Positions 41,240 through 50,325 of a stretch of 64,000 nucleotides of DNA are shown one piece after another. The position numbers were made by a program, and so were the translations under genes. The notes under the pieces were generated by a model that worked only from the letters and a program-made list of their open reading frames with translations, did no database searches and was not told where the DNA came from. Origin of the DNA: Longispora sp047121295 (lineage in GTDB: Bacteria; Actinomycetota; Actinomycetes; Mycobacteriales; Micromonosporaceae); the NCBI RefSeq assembly GCF_047121295.1, contig NZ_CP139447.1, forward strand, positions 868,001 through 932,000, given 5' to 3'. Numbering within the stretch: the stretch's first letter is position 1; every line of letters starts with the position of its first letter.

Positions 41240-44140
41240 ATGGCAGTACCCTCGCGCGGCCGCTATACCCGGCTGATCCCCGCCCTGGCTGCTGCTCTCG
41301 CAGTCGCGGCGGTGCCGGCAATGGCCGTTGGCGATCCCGGCAAGGGCGAGGCCGGCGCGCAGTCGCCGCTGTCGTCCTACGGAGACACCGCTAAGGGTGA
41401 GTTCGGGGAGACGTACGACGCGCGGACCTCGGTCGGCAGCCAGAAGGCGCTGCAGGCCAAGGCCGCGAAGCAGGCAGCCGCGCCCCGTGCCGGTCTCCAG
41501 GCCCTCAAGGCGGAGCTGGGCGTCGAGGGCGTGGTCGAGACCGACCCGCTGACCGGTACCTTCCGCCAGGTCAGCAAGCTGGACGGCTTCCTCACCTCCG
41601 CGAGCAAGGCGGCTCCCGAGAGCGTCGCGCTGAGCTTCCTGAGCGATCACTCGACCGCTCTGGGGCTCAGTGCCCAGGACATCTCGGGGCTTTCCCTCCG
41701 CAAGGCGTACATCGACTCCGAGGGCACGGCGCACCTGTCGTTCGTCCAGTCGGTCAACGGCGTGCCGGTCTTCGGCAACGGCTTCAAGGCGCACGTCGCC
41801 AAGGACGGCCGACTCATCTCGATCGACGGTTCGCCGGCCTCCGCGCTGCCGACCGGGTTCGGGCTGAGCAAGATCGACGCGGTGGGCGCGCGGGCCAAGG
41901 CGATCGCGGACGTCAAGGGTGACGCCGGAGCCTCGGCCGTCGCCAAGAGCGGCGGCGCCGACCAGCAGACCACCTTCGCCAACGGCGACCACGCCCAGCA
42001 GGTCGTGTTCCTCACCGTCGGCGGCCCCCGGCTCGCGTGGCAGACCATCGTCGCGCCGAGCAAGGGCGAGCAGTTCATCCACGTCGTCGACGCGGAGTCC
42101 GGCCAGACCCTCTACCGGCGCAGCCTCGTCGAGCACGAGGCCGACCCGGAGGCCACGGGCAACGTCTGGGACTACTTCCCGGGCTCGCTGCGCGGCGGCG
42201 ACAGCCACAAGGCGAACCTGTCCGGCCTGAGCAAGGACGCGGCGAACCTGAACGGCCTGTACGCGCACGTGTACGCCGACCTGGACAACAACAACGCGGC
42301 GAGCCCCGACGAGGAGATCGCCCCGAACGGTCCGGGCGGCAACTTCGAGTACGGCTTCCAGAACTTCATCAAGGCCGACGGCGCGCCGTGTTCCAGCCAC
42401 TACCAGTGCTCCTGGAACCCGAACGTCGCCGGTTCGTGGAAGACGAACATGAACCAGACCGGGGTGCAGCTCTACTACTTCCTCGGCAAGTTCCACGACC
42501 ACCTCGAGGCCGGCCCGATCGGCTTCACCCGGGCGGCCGGTAACTTCGACGCCCGCGACGGCGACTCGGTCAAGGGCGAGGCGATCGACGGCGCGAACAG
42601 CAGCAACGGCATGCCGGGCGCCAACTCCAACAACGCCAACATGTCGACGCCGCCGGACGGCATGTCGCCGCGGATGCAGATGTACCTGTTCTTCGACGAC
42701 GGCAACTTCCCGTGGCTGTCGGCGAACAGCGGTGACTCGGCGGACATCGTCTACCACGAGTACACCCACGGCCTGTCGAACCGGCTCGTCGTGGACGCCA
42801 TGGGCAACTCGACCCTGTCGGGCCAGCAGGCCCGCTCGATGGGCGAGGCGTGGTCCGACTGGTACGCGCTGGACTTCCTCACCAACGAGGGCTTCCAGAG
42901 TGACCGGAAGAACGCCGCCGACGAGCTGGTCGGCGACTACGTCGGCCACGGCATCGACGGCATCCGCAGCCAGCGGATCGACTGCAAGGTCGGCAGCGTC
43001 GACCCGGCCTGCCACGGCACCGCCGCGGCCGGCACCGGCGGCTACACCTACGGCGACTTCGGCAAGATCTCCGCGCGTGGCCCCGAGGTGCACGCCGACG
43101 GCGAGATCTGGGTCGAGACGCTGTGGGACCTGCGCTGCGAGCTGGGCAGCAATGTCACCGAGTCCCTCGTGACCCGGGCGATGGAGCTGTCGCCGAGCAA
43201 CCCGTCGTTCCTGGACGAGCGCAACGCGATCCTGCTCGCCGACTCCGTGGTGTTCGGCGGGGCCTACCACGCCAAGATCTGGAGCGTCTTCGCCAACCGT
43301 GGCATGGGCTTCTTCGCCGCCTCGAACACGGGCGCCGACGTCTTCCCGGCGGAGGACTTCTCGGTCCCGCCGCCGGCGGGCACCCCGACCTACTCGGTGT
43401 CGGGCAAGGTCACGAACGCGGCTTCGGGCGAGCCCGTCGTGGGTGCGGTCATCTCCTTCGCCGGTCACCCGGCGGCGGCCGGCGGCAGCCTGACGGCCGT
43501 CACCGACGCCAACGGTGACTACTGGGTCGACGGCCTGTACGCGGGCAACTACCCGAAGTTCAACGCCAACGGTCCCGGCTACGAGGGCGCCAGCACCACG
43601 CTGGTCCTCCCCGTCGGCGGCGCCACGGCGAACTTCGCCCTGGTCCGCAACTGGGCCTCGGAGGCCGGCGGCAGCAAGGTCACGGACTTCAACGGCGTCG
43701 ACTTCGACTCGGACGGCTGTGGCGCGCGGGCGATGCTCGACCAGTCGCAGGGCACGGGCTGGAGCACGGACGCCGTGTGGACCGGTGGCTCCATGGCGTC
43801 GCGGTTCGCCGTGATCAAGCTGCCGAACGCGGTGAACATCTCCGACCTGAAGATCAACCCGACGGCCACCTGCGGTGACCCGGGCAGCGCCTCCACCGGG
43901 CACTACTCGGTGGAGACCTCGGCCGACGGCGTCACCTGGGCGCTGGCCAACGACGCGACCTTCACGGCGGCGCACCGCAACAAGATGAACAGCGTCCCGC
44001 TGGCGGCCGGTACGGCGTCCGCGGTCCGCTACATCCGGTACACGATGCTGACGAGCCAGGCACCCGTGTGCCCCGGCCCGTACGGCGGCTGCCAGTTCGT
44101 CGACACCGTCGAGCTCGCGGTCTACGGCACGGCCAGCTAG
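41240..44140 (+). CDS. secreted M36 (fungalysin) metallopeptidase with C-terminal binding domains
   Basis: A 966-residue exported protease. The signal peptide ends near residue 30; a propeptide (FTP/PepSY-like, about 80-290) precedes the catalytic domain. The zinc site is HEYTH at 506-510 with Glu536 (GEAWSDW) as third ligand, the fungalysin pattern. Then come a carboxypeptidase-regulatory-like domain (about 715-800) and a discoidin-like domain (about 805-965) for carbohydrate or protein binding. It is expected to degrade proteins outside the cell. It ends at a strong hairpin terminator. Confidence 0.93.
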   Translation: MAVPSRGRYTRLIPALAAALAVAAVPAMAVGDPGKGEAGAQSPLSSYGDTAKGEFGETYDARTSVGSQKALQAKAAKQAAAPRAGLQALKAELGVEGVVETDPLTGTFRQVSKLDGFLTSASKAAPESVALSFLSDHSTALGLSAQDISGLSLRKAYIDSEGTAHLSFVQSVNGVPVFGNGFKAHVAKDGRLISIDGSPASALPTGFGLSKIDAVGARAKAIADVKGDAGASAVAKSGGADQQTTFANGDHAQQVVFLTVGGPRLAWQTIVAPSKGEQFIHVVDAESGQTLYRRSLVEHEADPEATGNVWDYFPGSLRGGDSHKANLSGLSKDAANLNGLYAHVYADLDNNNAASPDEEIAPNGPGGNFEYGFQNFIKADGAPCSSHYQCSWNPNVAGSWKTNMNQTGVQLYYFLGKFHDHLEAGPIGFTRAAGNFDARDGDSVKGEAIDGANSSNGMPGANSNNANMSTPPDGMSPRMQMYLFFDDGNFPWLSANSGDSADIVYHEYTHGLSNRLVVDAMGNSTLSGQQARSMGEAWSDWYALDFLTNEGFQSDRKNAADELVGDYVGHGIDGIRSQRIDCKVGSVDPACHGTAAAGTGGYTYGDFGKISARGPEVHADGEIWVETLWDLRCELGSNVTESLVTRAMELSPSNPSFLDERNAILLADSVVFGGAYHAKIWSVFANRGMGFFAASNTGADVFPAEDFSVPPPAGTPTYSVSGKVTNAASGEPVVGAVISFAGHPAAAGGSLTAVTDANGDYWVDGLYAGNYPKFNANGPGYEGASTTLVLPVGGATANFALVRNWASEAGGSKVTDFNGVDFDSDGCGARAMLDQSQGTGWSTDAVWTGGSMASRFAVIKLPNAVNISDLKINPTATCGDPGSASTGHYSVETSADGVTWALANDATFTAAHRNKMNSVPLAAGTASAVRYIRYTMLTSQAPVCPGPYGGCQFVDTVELAVYGTAS

Positions 44141-44164
44141 TCACGTAGGTCGATAAGGCAAGTC

Positions 44165-44198
44165 GCGAAGGCGGGGCCCGTTGGGGTCCCGCCTTCGC
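44165..44198 (+). terminator. terminator after the M36 protease
   Basis: GCGAAGGCGGG (44165-44175) pairs with CCCGCCTTCGC (44188-44198); inner CCC/GGG can extend it. Confidence 0.75.
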
Positions 44199-44244
44199 TA
44201 TCGTGAGTGGTCGATAAGTGCCTCTCCTGTGGAGTGTGTCGACT

Positions 44245-45720
44245 ATGCGCAAGATTCTCACGGCGGTCGCTGTCGCCGTCGTCCTGCTCGCAGCGCCAGG
44301 GGCCGCGGCTGCCGGCGGTCCGGGCGCCACCCCGGGCTCGTCGGGCCTCGGTGACACCTACTACCCGGACTACGGCAACGGCGGCTACGACGTCGAGCAC
44401 TACGACCTCAAACTGGGCTACCAGCCCGCCACCGATCACCTCGACGGCACCGCGACCATCACGGCGCGGGCCACCCAGCACCTGTCCCGGTTCAACCTCG
44501 ACTTCGCGCTGACCGTCAGCTCGGTGACCGTGAACGGCAGCCCGGCGGCGTTCGCGGCCGAGGGCCCGCACGAGCTGGTCGTCACCCCGGCGACCGACAT
44601 CAAGCGGCACTCGGCGTTCACCGTGGTCGTGACCTACCAGGGCATCCCGTCCAGCGTCGTCGTCAACGGCTTCACCTCGTGGAAGCGGGTCTCCGACGGG
44701 GCCCTCGCCGTGAACGAGCCGGAGAGCGCCTGGTGGTGGTACCCGAGCAACGACCACCCGCTGGACAAGGCGACCTTCGACGTGTCGATCGCCGTCCCGG
44801 ACGGCACGCAGGCGATCAGCAACGGCGTCCTGCGCAAGGAGCCCTACTCGATCGCCGGCTGGACCCACTGGGACTGGTACACGACGAAGCCGACCGCCAC
44901 CTACCTGGCGTTCATGGCCATCGGGCAGTACGACCTGGTCAAGGGCACCGGCGCGGACGGCCAGCCCCTGATCACCGCCTACGCGAAGAACCTCGGGACC
45001 TTCGGCGACAACGCGCGCGCGTCGATCGGCCGCACGGCGGAGATCATCGCGTTCGAGGAGACGGTCTTCGGGCCGTACCCGTTCGAGGCGCAGGGCGGGA
45101 TCGCCGGCCCGATCGACGGCATCCGGTTCTCCCTGGAGACCCAGACCCGCCCGGTGTACGGCTACCGCGCCTGGCGCAACGGCCCCAACACCTCGGTCGT
45201 GGCGCACGAGCTGGCCCACCAGTGGTTCGGCGACAACGTGTCGGTGCACAACTGGACCGACATCTGGCTGAACGAGGGCTTCGCCTCCTACGCCCAGTGG
45301 CTGTGGTCGGAGCACGAGGGCATGGGCACGGCGCAGCAGGTCTTCGACCAGACCTACGCCTTCTACCCGGCCGACTCGGACTTCTGGCAGGTGCTGCCGG
45401 GTGACCCGGGCGCCGAGGACCCGTTCGACAACGCCGTCTACGACCGGGGCGCGATGGCCCTGCACCAGCTGCGGCTGGCGCTCGGCGACAAGAAGTTCTT
45501 CGCGATCCTGACCGGCTGGGGCAAGCACAAGAGGTACTGCGACGGCTCGATCGCCGAGTTCCGCGAGTACGCGGAGCGACTGTCCGGCACGGACCTGACC
45601 GGCCTCTTCCAGGTCTGGCTCTATACCAAGGGCCGGCCCAATCTTGCGAGCGGACCGTCACTGTCCGCTCCGGCCAAGCCCGCATCCTGGGACTTCATCC
45701 GAATGGCCCGCGAGCGGTAG
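44245..45720 (+). CDS. secreted M1 family metallopeptidase
   Basis: A 491-residue protein with a signal peptide (cleavage near residue 23) and the M1 aminopeptidase fold. The zinc site HELAHQWFG starts at His321, with His325 and Glu344 (NEGFASY). The usual GAMEN exopeptidase motif is replaced by a segment ending SLETQTRP, keeping the Glu. The C-terminal helical domain of full-length M1 enzymes is absent, as in other secreted actinobacterial members. ATG 44245 has TGGAG upstream. It probably trims peptides made by the M36 enzyme next door. Confidence 0.92.
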   Translation: MRKILTAVAVAVVLLAAPGAAAAGGPGATPGSSGLGDTYYPDYGNGGYDVEHYDLKLGYQPATDHLDGTATITARATQHLSRFNLDFALTVSSVTVNGSPAAFAAEGPHELVVTPATDIKRHSAFTVVVTYQGIPSSVVVNGFTSWKRVSDGALAVNEPESAWWWYPSNDHPLDKATFDVSIAVPDGTQAISNGVLRKEPYSIAGWTHWDWYTTKPTATYLAFMAIGQYDLVKGTGADGQPLITAYAKNLGTFGDNARASIGRTAEIIAFEETVFGPYPFEAQGGIAGPIDGIRFSLETQTRPVYGYRAWRNGPNTSVVAHELAHQWFGDNVSVHNWTDIWLNEGFASYAQWLWSEHEGMGTAQQVFDQTYAFYPADSDFWQVLPGDPGAEDPFDNAVYDRGAMALHQLRLALGDKKFFAILTGWGKHKRYCDGSIAEFREYAERLSGTDLTGLFQVWLYTKGRPNLASGPSLSAPAKPASWDFIRMARER

Positions 45721-45741
45721 GTACACGATCAGTCACGTGGG

Positions 45742-45778
45742 GTGAAAGGGGCCGCCGGCTATTGGGGGCCCCTTTCAC
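45742..45778 (+). terminator. terminator after the M1 peptidase
   Basis: GTGAAAGGGGCC (45742-45753) pairs perfectly with GGCCCCTTTCAC (45767-45778). Confidence 0.75.
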
Positions 45779-45796
45779 ATGGGATAAGTTCTATGA

Positions 45797-46402
45797 ATGT
45801 CGTCTCGGCTTCGGGTACCACTGCTGATCGCCCTGTTGCTCTTCGTGATCGCAGGGGGTGCGGGCTTCTCGATGTTCGCCGGCCACGGCGTGACCGAGAA
45901 GATCGACGCGGCCGGCGGCGCCGGGAGCGGCAACGACCTGGTCGTCGAGGTGCCGCGCGGCGAGGCCCTGGCCGCCGACGAGTCCGCCACCCGGGGCGCG
46001 GTGCGCGGCGCGACCGACTCCCGCGAGGCCCAGGTGCTCGCCCTGGTCAACACCGAGCGCAAGAACGCCGGCTGCCAGGCGCTGACCGCCGACTCCCGGC
46101 TCGCCGTCGCGGCCCGGATGCACTCCGCCGACATGATCAAGCGCAGCTTCTTCGACCACACCAACCCCGACGGCAAGTCCCCGGGCGAGCGGATCGCCGC
46201 CGCGGGCTACTCGGGCTCCCTGTGGGGCGAGAACATCGCGGCCGGCCAGCGCGACCCGGCGTCGGTGATGAAGGCCTGGATGAACAGCCCCGGCCACAAG
46301 GCGAACATCCTGAACTGCAAGTTCAAGTTCCTCGGGGTGGGCGTCGCCGAGGGCGGCGGTTCGAAGTACGGGATCTACTGGGCGCAGGAATTCGGCGGCT
46401 AG
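45797..46402 (+). CDS. CAP (SCP/PR-1) domain extracellular protein
   Basis: A 201-residue protein with one N-terminal membrane segment (about residues 8-28), a linker, and a CAP domain from about 75. The His/Glu cavity motifs are in ARMHSADMIKR, FFDHTNPDG and WGENIAAG, followed by GHKANILNC. The function of bacterial CAP proteins is not settled (lipid or peptide binding). TAAGTT (45785-45790) lies 6 nt before ATG, so it is probably leaderless. Confidence 0.92.
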   Translation: MSSRLRVPLLIALLLFVIAGGAGFSMFAGHGVTEKIDAAGGAGSGNDLVVEVPRGEALAADESATRGAVRGATDSREAQVLALVNTERKNAGCQALTADSRLAVAARMHSADMIKRSFFDHTNPDGKSPGERIAAAGYSGSLWGENIAAGQRDPASVMKAWMNSPGHKANILNCKFKFLGVGVAEGGGSKYGIYWAQEFGG

Positions 46403-46403
46403 G

Positions 46404-47504
46404 TTGGACCGGTCGGTCGGGGCGCGGCTGCGTGACCTGCGGCTGACCAGGGGCCTGACCCAGCGCCAGCTCGCCGAGCCGCACTACACCCGGGCCTACC
46501 TGTCGATGGTCGAGGCCGACCGGGTGCCGGCTTCCGAAGACCTGCTGACGTATCTGGCCGACCGGCTGCAGATCACGATCGGCGACCTCACCGGCGACAC
46601 CGCCCGGTTCGAGGGCCTGTGCGCGGCCGGAGAAGATCAATTGCTCCGAGGGGGGTACGCCGAGGCGGCCGCCCTGTTCGCCACGGCCGCCGCCCTGCCC
46701 GTCGCCGGCCGGGACATCGCGGCGTGCCGGCAGGTCACGGCCCTGGCCCTCGCCGGTGACACCCACGCGGCCGTCCGGCACGGCGAGGCCCTGGTCGCCG
46801 AGCGCCCCGACGCCCGGGCCCACGCGGCGCTCGTCATGCCGTACACGATCCTCGGCGCGTCCCGCCGGCTCGCCGACGCCGCCGACAGCGCCCTGGCCAC
46901 CCTGCCGGCCGACGCCCCGGCCGAGCTCAGGATCTTCGTGTACCGGGCCGTCACCACCTCCTTCATCAGCCAGCACCGGTTCCCCGAGGCCGCCGGGTAC
47001 GCCCACCGGGCCCTCGCGCTGTGCGCCCCCGACTCCGTCGACGCCGGCCTGTGCCGGCTGGCCCTCGCGTCCGGCCGGATGGAGGACCTGGACTGGGGCC
47101 CGGCGGCCGACGAGCTCCGGCTGGCCGTGGCCGCCCTGGCTGGCACCAGCTACCAGGCCCAGGCCCGCACGATGCTCGCCGAGGCCCTGCACCGGCGGGG
47201 CGACGCGCCCGGGGCCCTCGCGGCCCTCCCCGAGCCGGGGGAGCTGACCGGCTGGCTGGGCGGCTACGCGTACCGGATCAGGGGCTTGTTGGGGCCCGAC
47301 GAGGCAGCGCTGCGGCGGTCGATGGACGTGTTCGAGGCCCTGGGGGCGGCGCGGGAGCTGGTGGAGTCGGGCCGCTGCCTGGGCCGGCTGTTGGCCGCCG
47401 AGGGCCGGCTGGCGGAGTCGGTGGCCGCCTACGAACGCGGCCTGGCGGCACTGACCGCCCCGGGTGGCGACGCTCACCGTCGGCGGGACGACGCCCCCGC
47501 CTGA
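46404..47504 (+). CDS. XRE-type HTH regulator with helical repeat domain
   Basis: A 366-residue protein. The N-terminal 55 residues are an XRE helix-turn-helix (GARLRDLRLTRGLTQRQLAEP). The rest is Ala/Leu-rich helical pairs like TPR repeats, which usually bind a peptide or small ligand. The only start is TTG 46404, 2 nt after the CAP gene stop, so translation may be coupled to it. A related gene lies at 48406-49266. Targets are unknown. Confidence 0.82.
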   Translation: MDRSVGARLRDLRLTRGLTQRQLAEPHYTRAYLSMVEADRVPASEDLLTYLADRLQITIGDLTGDTARFEGLCAAGEDQLLRGGYAEAAALFATAAALPVAGRDIAACRQVTALALAGDTHAAVRHGEALVAERPDARAHAALVMPYTILGASRRLADAADSALATLPADAPAELRIFVYRAVTTSFISQHRFPEAAGYAHRALALCAPDSVDAGLCRLALASGRMEDLDWGPAADELRLAVAALAGTSYQAQARTMLAEALHRRGDAPGALAALPEPGELTGWLGGYAYRIRGLLGPDEAALRRSMDVFEALGAARELVESGRCLGRLLAAEGRLAESVAAYERGLAALTAPGGDAHRRRDDAPA

Positions 47505-47525
47505 CCTGTGGTCGCCCCCGGGCGG

Positions 47526-48176
47526 TCAGCGGATGGGGAGGCCGAGCATCGGCAGGCACGGGGCCAGGCCCCCGACCGTGACCGGGACCGTGCGGTGCCG
47601 CTCCCAGCCGTCCCTGTCGAGCACCAGCCGCCGCGTGATCGACACCGCGCCCCGGACCACGTCCCGGTCGGTGCCGTCCGGCTCGTAGCCCAGCTTGCGC
47701 GACACCGCGAGCGACGACAGGTTCGTCTCGAACGCCCCCGACCGCGCCGACACCGCGCCCAGCCCCTCGAAGGCCAGGTGCAGCACCGCCGCGCGCATCT
47801 CGGTGCCGAAACCCTTTCCCTGGTACCGCTGGCCCAGCCACGAATAGGAGGACACCTCCCGGCTGATCGCCAGCTGCCGCGCCCCGAGATTCTGCTGGCC
47901 GATCACGACGCCCTCGTGCAGGACGGCGAAGGGCAGCCGCCAGTCGTCCAGCGTGTTGGAGCCGAGCTGCCTCCAGTGGCCCTGGATCACCCGCAGCGCG
48001 CGCTCGGCGGGCGGCAGGTCGGTCCACGGCGTGGCGAACGGCATCTCGGCCGGGTCGTGCACGCCCTCGGCGGCGACATCGGCCAGGGCGGCCAGCTCCT
48101 CCGGGGCGGGGAGGCGCAGTTCGAGCCGTGGCGTCGTCAGGCGCAACCCGACCAGGGGAAAGTGGTCTGTGAGCAT
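47526..48176 (-). CDS. GNAT family N-acetyltransferase (RimJ/RimL-like)
   Basis: A 216-residue acetyltransferase. The acetyl-CoA binding loop is RYQGKGFGTEMR, and the end of the fold has SARSGAFETNLSSLAVSRKLGYE, as in RimJ/RimL-like enzymes. It adds an acetyl group to a protein N-terminus or amine; the substrate is unknown. ATG 48176 is the only good start. Confidence 0.9.
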   Translation of the reverse strand: MLTDHFPLVGLRLTTPRLELRLPAPEELAALADVAAEGVHDPAEMPFATPWTDLPPAERALRVIQGHWRQLGSNTLDDWRLPFAVLHEGVVIGQQNLGARQLAISREVSSYSWLGQRYQGKGFGTEMRAAVLHLAFEGLGAVSARSGAFETNLSSLAVSRKLGYEPDGTDRDVVRGAVSITRRLVLDRDGWERHRTVPVTVGGLAPCLPMLGLPIR

Positions 48177-48221
48177 GCCTCATCGTGGCCCCTGACCGGA
48201 GCCCCGTCACCCGAGTTTCCC

Positions 48222-48370
48222 GACCCGCGCCCCGGCTTCGGCCCCGGCCCGTGCCTCGGCTTCGGCCCGGGCTCGGCTCGGCCCGCGCCCCGGCTTCGGT
48301 CCCGGCCCCGGCTCGGCCCGGCCCGCGCCTCGGCCCGGCCCACGTCCCGGCCCCGCCTCCGCGCCCTGTC
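48222..48370. repeat. degenerate CCCGGCTTCGG tandem repeats
   Basis: About a dozen degenerate copies of a C/G-rich unit such as GCCCCGGCTTCGG and GGCTCGGCCCG fill the gap between the GNAT gene and the HTH regulator. There are no constant-length spacers, so it is not a CRISPR array. Confidence 0.65.
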
Positions 48371-48405
48371 GCGCGGGTAACCGGGCCGCCGGCTCCCGCA
48401 GCCCG

Positions 48406-49266
48406 CTACCCCGCCGCGCGGGGTGACCGGGCCCCCGGCGTCGGGCCCAGGGCGATCGCGCACGCCCGTTCCAGCACCTCGATCGCCTCCCGCAGCCGCC
48501 CGGCCCCCGCGAGCGCCCGCGCCTCCCCGGTGAGCACCGCCACCTCGTCCGCCGGCGGCGGCGCCAGCAGCCGGAGCAGTGGCCACCGGACGAGCAGCGC
48601 CAGGGCCCGGTCCGGTGCGCCGTGCGCGATGAGCATCGCCGCCGCCGGCCCCGGTTCGGGCCCCATCGCGCCGAGCAGGAGCGCCCGGGTGCGCAGCGCC
48701 TCGGCCTGTCCGGTGGCGCCGAGGGCCCTGTACGGCTCCTGGAGCGCCGCGCACAGCCACACCACCCAGTCGGGGTCGGGGTGCGCGGGGAGGCCGGCCA
48801 GGGCGCCCTCGCCGAGGTGCGCCGCGTACTCCGGCTCGCCCGCCGCCGTCAGGCACCCCACCCGGCGGGCCGTCGCGTAGTGCCGGGCGGCGTCGGGGAG
48901 CCGGTCGGCGTCGGTGAACAGCTGGTCGGCCTCGGCCCAGCGGCCGGCGTCGAGGGCCTGCTGGGCCTGGCCGCACGCGTCCCAGAACGTACCCCCGGTG
49001 AAGGTCGCGCAGTGTGGTTTGAGCCAGGCGCGGGCGAGCCGGAGCGCGCGGTCGTGGGCGGCGTCGGGGACCGGGCCGGTGCGCAGCTCGGCGACTGTCA
49101 GGCCCAGGGTGGTCGCGAAGTGTTCCAGCAGCTCGGGGGACGGGGCGGCGCGGTCGGCCTCCACGGTGGACACGTAGGCGCGGGAGCAGGCGTCCCCGGC
49201 GAGGGCCTGCTGGGTCAGCCCCCGGGCGTTGCGGAGCGCTCTCAGGCGTGTGCCAAACGTTTCCAT
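48406..49266 (-). CDS. XRE-type HTH regulator with helical domain
   Basis: A 286-residue protein similar in plan to the regulator at 46404-47504. Its HTH is GTRLRALRNARGLTQQALAG with RAYVSTVEADR after it, and the rest is an Ala-rich helical repeat domain. It is divergent from a secreted protein gene 121 bp away and may control it. Confidence 0.82.
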   Translation of the reverse strand: METFGTRLRALRNARGLTQQALAGDACSRAYVSTVEADRAAPSPELLEHFATTLGLTVAELRTGPVPDAAHDRALRLARAWLKPHCATFTGGTFWDACGQAQQALDAGRWAEADQLFTDADRLPDAARHYATARRVGCLTAAGEPEYAAHLGEGALAGLPAHPDPDWVVWLCAALQEPYRALGATGQAEALRTRALLLGAMGPEPGPAAAMLIAHGAPDRALALLVRWPLLRLLAPPPADEVAVLTGEARALAGAGRLREAIEVLERACAIALGPTPGARSPRAAG

Positions 49267-49387
49267 CCCGAAAGTCTAGGGCCTCCTCCCATTGACCACG
49301 GTCACTCGTCGCCGTGATACTTCGACCCGGGTAAACCATTCACTTACCTAAGTATTTCGATCTTTTACCTTGCAGGGAGGCAACGGT

Positions 49388-50299
49388 ATGAGAGCAGGCA
49401 GACTCGTCCTCGGCGCCGCGCTGGTCCTCGCCGCGCTGGCCGCGCCGACGGCCGCCGAGGCGCGCGGCCCGGGCGGTACCCCGGGCGTTCCAGGCACGGT
49501 CGCCGCGATCCCCGACGGCCCGGCGGCCCAGGCCCGCCGCGCCGAAGCGGTCGCGAAGTTCCGCGAACTGCACGGCCTGCGGGCGACGGAGAAGGCCCAG
49601 CCCGCCGCGGTCGCGCAGCAGCTGCACCACTTCTGGGGCGTCGAGCCCACCGCGTCCTCGGGCGACGGCCTCCAGGCCACCCAGTCCGTCGTCCCGAACT
49701 GGAGGACCAGCAAGGACGGCGACTTCATGTACACGCCGACCATGAAGCCCCCGGGCGGCTCGTGCATCGAGGTCACGACGGCGTACTGGCGGTACGGCAC
49801 CACCCTGACCAACGAGGTGTGGGCCTGGGACTGGTGCGGCGGCGACGGCCCGAAGAAGGAGGTGAACATCGACAGCGCGTTCCTGGCGAAGTACACCACC
49901 GTGGACGGGCGGCCGGCGTACACCGTGAAGGTCGAGAAGACGAACGCCGCCAACAACACCTGGACCGCGTTCCTGTTCAACTACCAGACCAACGCCTGGG
50001 ACACCTTCTACGCCAAGGGCGGCTCCGACACGAGCGGCCTCGACTACGGCTGGGACATCTTCGAGTTCTACGCCTCGAAGAACCCGGCGACCGGCCAGGC
50101 GTACTACTGCGCCGACATGCCCAACACCGGCTTCGACTCCAGCGCGATCAAGCTCCGGAAGAACGGTGTCTGGAGCCCGGCCACGGCCGCCAACTCGCCC
50201 TGGGAGCCTTACGTCAACCCGACCGGCAGCACCTACTGGTGCAACAGCCTGAAGTTCCAGAAGGTCGGCGCCAACGACCACTGGACGGTCCGCAAGTAG
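49388..50299 (+). CDS. secreted hypothetical protein
   Basis: A 303-residue exported protein: a clear signal peptide (to about residue 26, AEARG), a helical propeptide-like region (about 45-80), and a beta-rich domain with many Trp/Tyr residues and six cysteines. I do not recognise the family; a carbohydrate- or surface-binding role is only a guess. ATG 49388 has GGGAGG 6 nt upstream. Confidence 0.8.
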   Translation: MRAGRLVLGAALVLAALAAPTAAEARGPGGTPGVPGTVAAIPDGPAAQARRAEAVAKFRELHGLRATEKAQPAAVAQQLHHFWGVEPTASSGDGLQATQSVVPNWRTSKDGDFMYTPTMKPPGGSCIEVTTAYWRYGTTLTNEVWAWDWCGGDGPKKEVNIDSAFLAKYTTVDGRPAYTVKVEKTNAANNTWTAFLFNYQTNAWDTFYAKGGSDTSGLDYGWDIFEFYASKNPATGQAYYCADMPNTGFDSSAIKLRKNGVWSPATAANSPWEPYVNPTGSTYWCNSLKFQKVGANDHWTVRK

Positions 50300-50325
50300 C
50301 CCGTCCAGCCCTGAGGGGGTCCGGT

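Noticed and set aside
41048..43975. Very long open frame antisense to the M36 protease
   Set aside because: High G+C removes stop codons from the opposite frame. Its translation is low-complexity Arg/Gly/Val/Asp, while the sense frame has a signal peptide and HEYTH motif.
48222..48370. Possible CRISPR or tandem-repeat array
   Set aside because: Units are degenerate G/C-rich words without constant repeat and spacer lengths, and no cas genes are near.
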